Positions 1 through 6,000 of a stretch of 7,921 nt of DNA are shown here, in pieces; position 1 is the stretch's first letter, and the number at the start of each line of letters is the position of its first letter. A model generated the notes under the pieces. It was given only the letters and a program-made list of their open reading frames with translations, was not told the DNA's origin and ran no database searches. The stretch is from CAIOSQ01 sp044359885 (GTDB lineage Bacteria > Pseudomonadota > Alphaproteobacteria > CACIAM-22H2). A program made the translations under genes and the position numbers. The DNA lies in NCBI GenBank assembly GCA_044359885.1, contig JBIKLI010000206.1, positions 1 to 7,921 on the forward strand. The letters run 5' to 3'.

Positions 1-3000
1 CGCGCGACCAGGTCCTGGATTTCACGCCCGCCGAAGGCGACCGGATCCGGCTCGAGACGTTCTTTTCGCAAACCTGGAGCGGGCGACCGCTTGTCTTTCG
101 CGGCGAGATCGCCGGGTTCGTCGATGCGGCGGGCGCGGCGCTTCCGGGCGCCGATCTGGGGCCCGGCTTCGCGCAGATCTGGTGGGCACGGGTGGGCACC
201 GGCGCGGCGGCGAAGACGCTGCTGATCCACGACAGCGACGACAATTTCCAGCTCGACGTGACCGATCTGGTGGTCGAGTTCGCCGGCACGTCGCCGGCGT
301 CGCTTGCGGCCGCGGATTTCGTGGCCGGCAGCTTCGTGGTGACCGTCGGCACGCCGAACGCGGACACGCTGGCCGGTACGTCGTCCACGGACACGATCTA
401 TGGCATCGGCGGTGACGACAGCATTTCGGGTGCGGCAGGCGGCGATCTGCTGGTCGGCGGCGCGGGCGCGGACTCGATCGATGGCGGCGACGGCATCGAC
501 GCCATTCGCGGCGGCGCCGGGGCCGACACGCTGCGCGGCGGCAACGATGCCGATGTCCTCGATGCCGACGGCGATTCCTCGAACGACGACAGCCGGAATC
601 TCCTTTACGGCGAGTCCGGGGCCGACACGCTGGTCGGCGCGTCGGGCAACGATACGCTCGATGGTGGTGGCGATGCCGATCGGCTGGCGGGCGGTGCCGG
701 CGACGACCTGTTGCTGGGCGGCGACGGCAACGACGAACTCTTCGGCGAGTCCGGCGACGATACGCTGGATGGCGCTGCCGGCAACGATCTGCTAGCCGGT
801 TCCTCCGGCAACGACACGGTCGACTACGCCTTCGTCGCGACGCCGTTCACGGCGACGCTGGATGCCGCGGGCACGGTCACGCTCGCGGTCGCCGATGCGG
901 CCGGCACGGATACGCTGGTCTCGATCGAGAACATCTTCGGCGGTGCCGGGGGCGACCTGCTGGCGGGCGATGCGAGCGACAACGTGCTGCGCGGGAATGG
1001 CGGCAATGACCGGCTGGCCGGGGCGGGCGGCAGCGACACGGCGGATTTCGGCTATCTTCAGACGTCGCTGCGGGCGACGCTGGACGCCGCCGGGACGGTG
1101 ACGCTGGTCGCGGCGTCGGGCGACACGGACACGCTGACATCGATCGAGAACATCCGCGGCGGGTCTGGCAGCGACACGCTGGCCGGCGATGCGGGGCGCA
1201 ACACGCTGCGCGGCGCCCTGGGCAACGATCTGCTGAACGGCGGCGGCGACGCGGACACGGCGGATTACGGCTATCTCGCGACGGCGCTGACGGCGACGCT
1301 GAATGCCGCCGGGACAGTGACGCTGGTCGCCGGGGCCAACGACACCGACACGCTGATCGCGATCGAGAATCTCGCGGGCGGTGCGGGGGCCGATCTGCTG
1401 GCCGGCGATGGGTCGGCGAACACGCTGTCGGGCCAGGGCGGCGACGACGTGCTGCGCGGCGGCGCCGGGAACGATCTTCTCGATGGCGGCGCCGGGGCCG
1501 ACACGGCGGATTACGGCCAGTTGGCCGTCGCCGTCACCGTCTTCCTGCAGAGCTTCGCGGGCGTGACGGTCATCGCCGGCGCCGGCGAGACGGACACGCT
1601 GGTGTCGATCGAGAATTTCCGCGGCGGCAGCGGCGACGACGTGCTCGTCGGCGATTCCGGCGACAACGTCCTGCGCGGCAATGCGGGCAACGACATCCTG
1701 TCGGGCAATTCCGGCAGCGACACCGCCGATTACGGTTATCTGGCCACTGGCCTGACCGCGACGCTGGGCGGCAACGTGACGGTGGCGGCCGCCGCCGGCG
1801 ACACCGACACGCTGTCAGAGATCGAAAATCTGGTCGGCGGTGCCGGCAACGACGCGCTGACCGGCGATCAGGGCGCCAACACCCTCGCCGGTGGCGACGG
1901 CGACGACCTGCTGCGCGGCGCGGGCGGCAACGACCGGCTCGACGGCGGCGCGGGCAACGACACGGCGGATTACGGCTATCTGACCACGGGCGTGACGGCG
2001 ACGCTGGGCGGCGTGGTCATCGCCGGTTCCGGCGACACGGACATGCTGGTGTCGATCGAGAATCTGCGCGGCGGCGGCGGCGACGATGCGCTCTCCGGCG
2101 ACGGCCAGGACAACGCGTTGCGCGGTGGCGCGGGCAATGACCGGCTCGACGGCGGCGCTGGCCGCGACACCGCGGACTACAGCTATCTGACGACGGCGAT
2201 CAGCGTGACCCTCAACGCCGCCGGCACCGTCACCGTCGTGGCGGCGACCGGAAGCGACACCGACATTTTGCAGGCGATCGAGAACATCGCTGGCGGCGCT
2301 GGCAACGATGCGCTGTCGGGCGACGGCACCGACAATCGCATCGAAGGCGGGGCCGGCGACGACGAATTGTCCGGAGGCGCCGGCGCCGATGTCCTGATCG
2401 GGAGCGCCGGCAGCGATTCGATGCGCGGCGGGTTCGGCGCTGATCGTTTCGAAGGCGGCGAGGGCGACGACGCGATCGTGCTGTTCGCCGATGGCTCCGA
2501 CGACATCGCCGATGGCGGGTCTCAAAGCGATACGGCCGATTACAGCCTGATGCAGACCGCCATCACGCTGAGCTTGGCGTCGACCGGCACGGTGACGCTG
2601 CTGGACGGCGCGGGCGGCACGGACACGCTGATCGGGATCGAGAACGTCATCGGCGGTTCCGGCAACGACCGGTTGACCGGCGACGCGGCCGACAACGTGC
2701 TGAGCGGACGTGGCGGCAACGATCTTCTGAACGGCGGCAGCGGCATCGACACGGCGGATTACGGCTATCTCGCCACGGGTCTGACCGCGACGCTGAATGC
2801 GGCAGGGACGGTCACGCTGGTCGCCATGGGCGGCAGCGACACCGACACGCTCGTGTCGATCGAGAACCTGCGCGGCGGGCAGGCGGGCGATCTGCTGGTC
2901 GGCGACGCGAACGCCAACGGGCTGAGCGGCGGCAGCGGCGACGACCGTCTGCGCGGCGGCGGGGGCAACGACCGGCTCGATGGCGGCGCCGGCAGCGACA

Positions 3001-6000
3001 CGGCCGACTACGGCTATCTGTCGTCGGGCCCGATTGCGGTCACCCTGAACTCGGCCGCCACGGCGACGGTCACCGTCAGCGGCAGCGATGTCGACCTGCT
3101 GGTCCTGGTCGAGAACATCGCCGGCGGCGGCGGAGCGGACACGCTGGCCGGCGATGCGGTCGCCAATGTCCTTTCCGGCGGCGGCGGCAACGACCTTCTC
3201 GATGGCGGCGACGGCAGCGACACCGCGGATTACGGCTATCTGACCTCGGCGCTGACCGCGACGCTGGCCGGCGGCGCGGGCGCGACGACGACCGTTTCGG
3301 TGTCGTCCACCGAGACCGACCGGCTGGTGTCGATCGAGAACCTCCAGGGCGGCGGCGGCAACGATGTCCTGACCGGCAACGCCGCGGACAACGTCCTGGC
3401 GGGCGGCGGCGGCGACGACCGGCTGCGCGGCGGCGACGGCAACGACCTGCTCGACGGCGGCGACGGCAGCGACACCGCCGATTACGGCTATCTCACGGCC
3501 GGCGTCACCGCGACGCTGCAGCAGGCCTTCACGACGGTTCGCGCCGGGGGCGAATCCGACGAATTGTTCTCGATCGAGAATCTCGCGGGCGGCTCCGGTG
3601 CGGACGCCCTGACCGGCGATTTCAACGCGAACACCCTGGAGGGCGGGGCGGGCGACGATGTGCTTGCAGGTGGCTCCGGCGCCGACAGGCTGATCGGCGG
3701 GGCCGGCAGCGATCGTTTCGTCATGGAGGCGGACGGCGCTGGCGACGTCGTCGATGGCGGCGCCGATGGCGACCTCGCGGATTTCGGCGCGCTGACCGCG
3801 GGCGTGACGGTGACGCAGGCGGGATCCGGCACCGTGGCCGCGACGCTGGGCGACGGCGCGACCGACACGCTGATCGCCATCGAGACCTTCTTCGGCGGCG
3901 CCGGCGACGACCAGCTGGCGCCGGGCACCGGCGACCAGACGCTGCGCGGCGGCGACGGCAACGACCTTCTCGATGGCGGCGCCGGCAACGACACGGCCGA
4001 CTATGCCGATCTGCTGATCGCGCTGTCGGCGACGCTGGCCGGGACGCTGGCCGCGACCGTGGCGGTGGCGTTGGGCGAGACCGACACGCTGGTCGCGATC
4101 GAGAACATCCTGGGCGGCGCGGGGGACGATGCGCTGGGCGGCGACGCGCGCGACAATCGCCTCGCCGGGAATGCCGGCGCCGACCTGCTCGGCGGCGGCG
4201 CCGGCAACGACCTGCTCGATGGCGGCGACGGGTCGGACACGGCGGATTACGGCTATCTGACGGCTGGGCTGACAGCCACGCTTAGCGCGCTGGCCACGAT
4301 GACGCTGGTCGCAGGGACCAACGACACCGACACGCTGGTGTCGATCGAGAACCTCGCCGGTGGCGCGGGCGACGATCTGCTGGTGGGCAACGCCCTGTCC
4401 AACACGCTGTCGGGCAATGGCGGCGACGACCGGTTGCGCGGGGCGGGCGGCGGCGACGTGCTCGATGGCGGTGATGGCGGCGATACTGCCGACTACGCAT
4501 GGCTCGCGGCCGGAGCCGGGGTGGCGGTGACGATCGCTTCGGCCGGTGTCGCGACCTTGAGCATCGCCGGGATCGGTATCGATACGCTGGTGGCGATCGA
4601 GAACGTCGTGGGCGGCGGCGGCGACGACCGGATCCTCGGCGACGCCGGACCCAACACGCTGTCCGGCGGCGGCGGCAACGATCTGCTCGATGGCGGCGGC
4701 GGCGGCGCGGACACGGCCGACTACACCTATCTGACGTCGCCGACGGCGGGTCTGACGGCGACGCTGAACGCGGCCGGCACGGTGATCCTCGTCGCGGGCG
4801 CGGGCGACACCGATACGCTGGTCTCGATCGACAACCTGATCGGCGGCGCTGGCGCCGACATTCTGACGGGCGACGACGGGAACAATCTGCTGTCGGGCGG
4901 CGGCGACGACGACAGGCTTGCGGATGGCGACGGCGGCGACACGCTGCGCGGCGGCAGCGGCAATGACCGTCTGGTGCTGGGCGAGGATGCTGCCGCGGAT
5001 CTGGCCGATGGCGGGACGGGGGACGACCTCGCTGATTTCTCGGCTTGGGCGAACCGCATCGTCGTGTCTCTGGATGCGGCGGGATCCGCCACGGTCGTCG
5101 AATCGCGCGGCGCGACCGACAGCCTGATCTCGATCGAGCATCTGACCGGCGGGGCCGGCAGCGACTGGCTGACCGGGAGCGGCGCGGACAATGTGCTGCG
5201 CGGCAATGGCGGCGACGACACGCTCGATGGCGGGGCCGGCAGCGACACCGCCGACTACACCTATCTCGCGACGTCACTCGCCGTGTCGCTCGTCGCCGCC
5301 GGCGGCGCAACCGTGACCGTGGCGCCCGGCGAGACCGACACGCTGATCGCCATCGAGAACATCCTGGCAGGGTCCGGCGACGACATGCTGTCGGGCAATG
5401 CACAACGCAATCTGCTGGCCGGGGGTGGCGGGTCGGACACCGTCGATTACGGCTACGTGGCCGCTTCCTTCGCGGTGACGCTGAATTCCACCGGCACCGT
5501 GACCGTGGGCCTTGGTGGCGGCGACACCGACACGCTGGTCCTGATCGAGAACATCACGGGCGGAAGCGGCAACGACACGCTGGTCGGCGACGGTGCCGCG
5601 AACACCCTCGCGGGCCGGGCTGGCAACGACCTGCTCGACGGCCGGGGCGACGACGACACCGCCGACTACGCCTATCTGGCGACGGCGCTGACGGTGACAT
5701 TGAACAACGCGGCAGGTGCGACCGCGACGGTCGTCACCGGGATCGCCGGCGACAGCGACCGGCTGGTCTCGATCGAAAATCTCGTCGGCGGCCTTGGCAA
5801 CGACGCGCTGACCGGCGATGGCGGCGCGAACCGGCTGGCTGGCGGGGCGGGCGACGACCGCCTTCGCGGGGGCGGCGGCAACGATTTGCTCGCCGGCGGC
5901 GACGGGAGCGACACGGCCGATTACGGCTATCTCGGGCCCGAGATCGCGATCACGGCGACGCTCGACGCCGCAGGCAGCATCGTGCTGACGCTCGCGAACG

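Noticed and set aside
3..824. Serralysin-type metalloprotease, suggested by the M10_C-like segment.
   Set aside because: No HExxHxxGxxH zinc motif is visible in the translated frame. The M10_C-like segment also occurs in many non-protease RTX proteins.
1815..5141. Open reading frame of 1,108 codons on the minus strand.
   Set aside because: It uses the same codon boundaries as the real gene, so only TTA, CTA or TCA codons of the sense gene could close it. Those are nearly absent: I saw only CTA at 792 and TCA at 1815 and 5274. Its end is exactly the TCA at 1815. Its translation is an Arg/Ala/Val-rich mirror of the repeats with no recognisable domain.
4282..5403. Arg/Cys/Ser-rich minus-strand frame of 373 codons, and many repeated minus-strand frames of 60-170 codons starting MS(L/A)P.
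   Set aside because: The short frames recur once per module and simply mirror the repeat; all have biased compositions and no plausible protein pattern.
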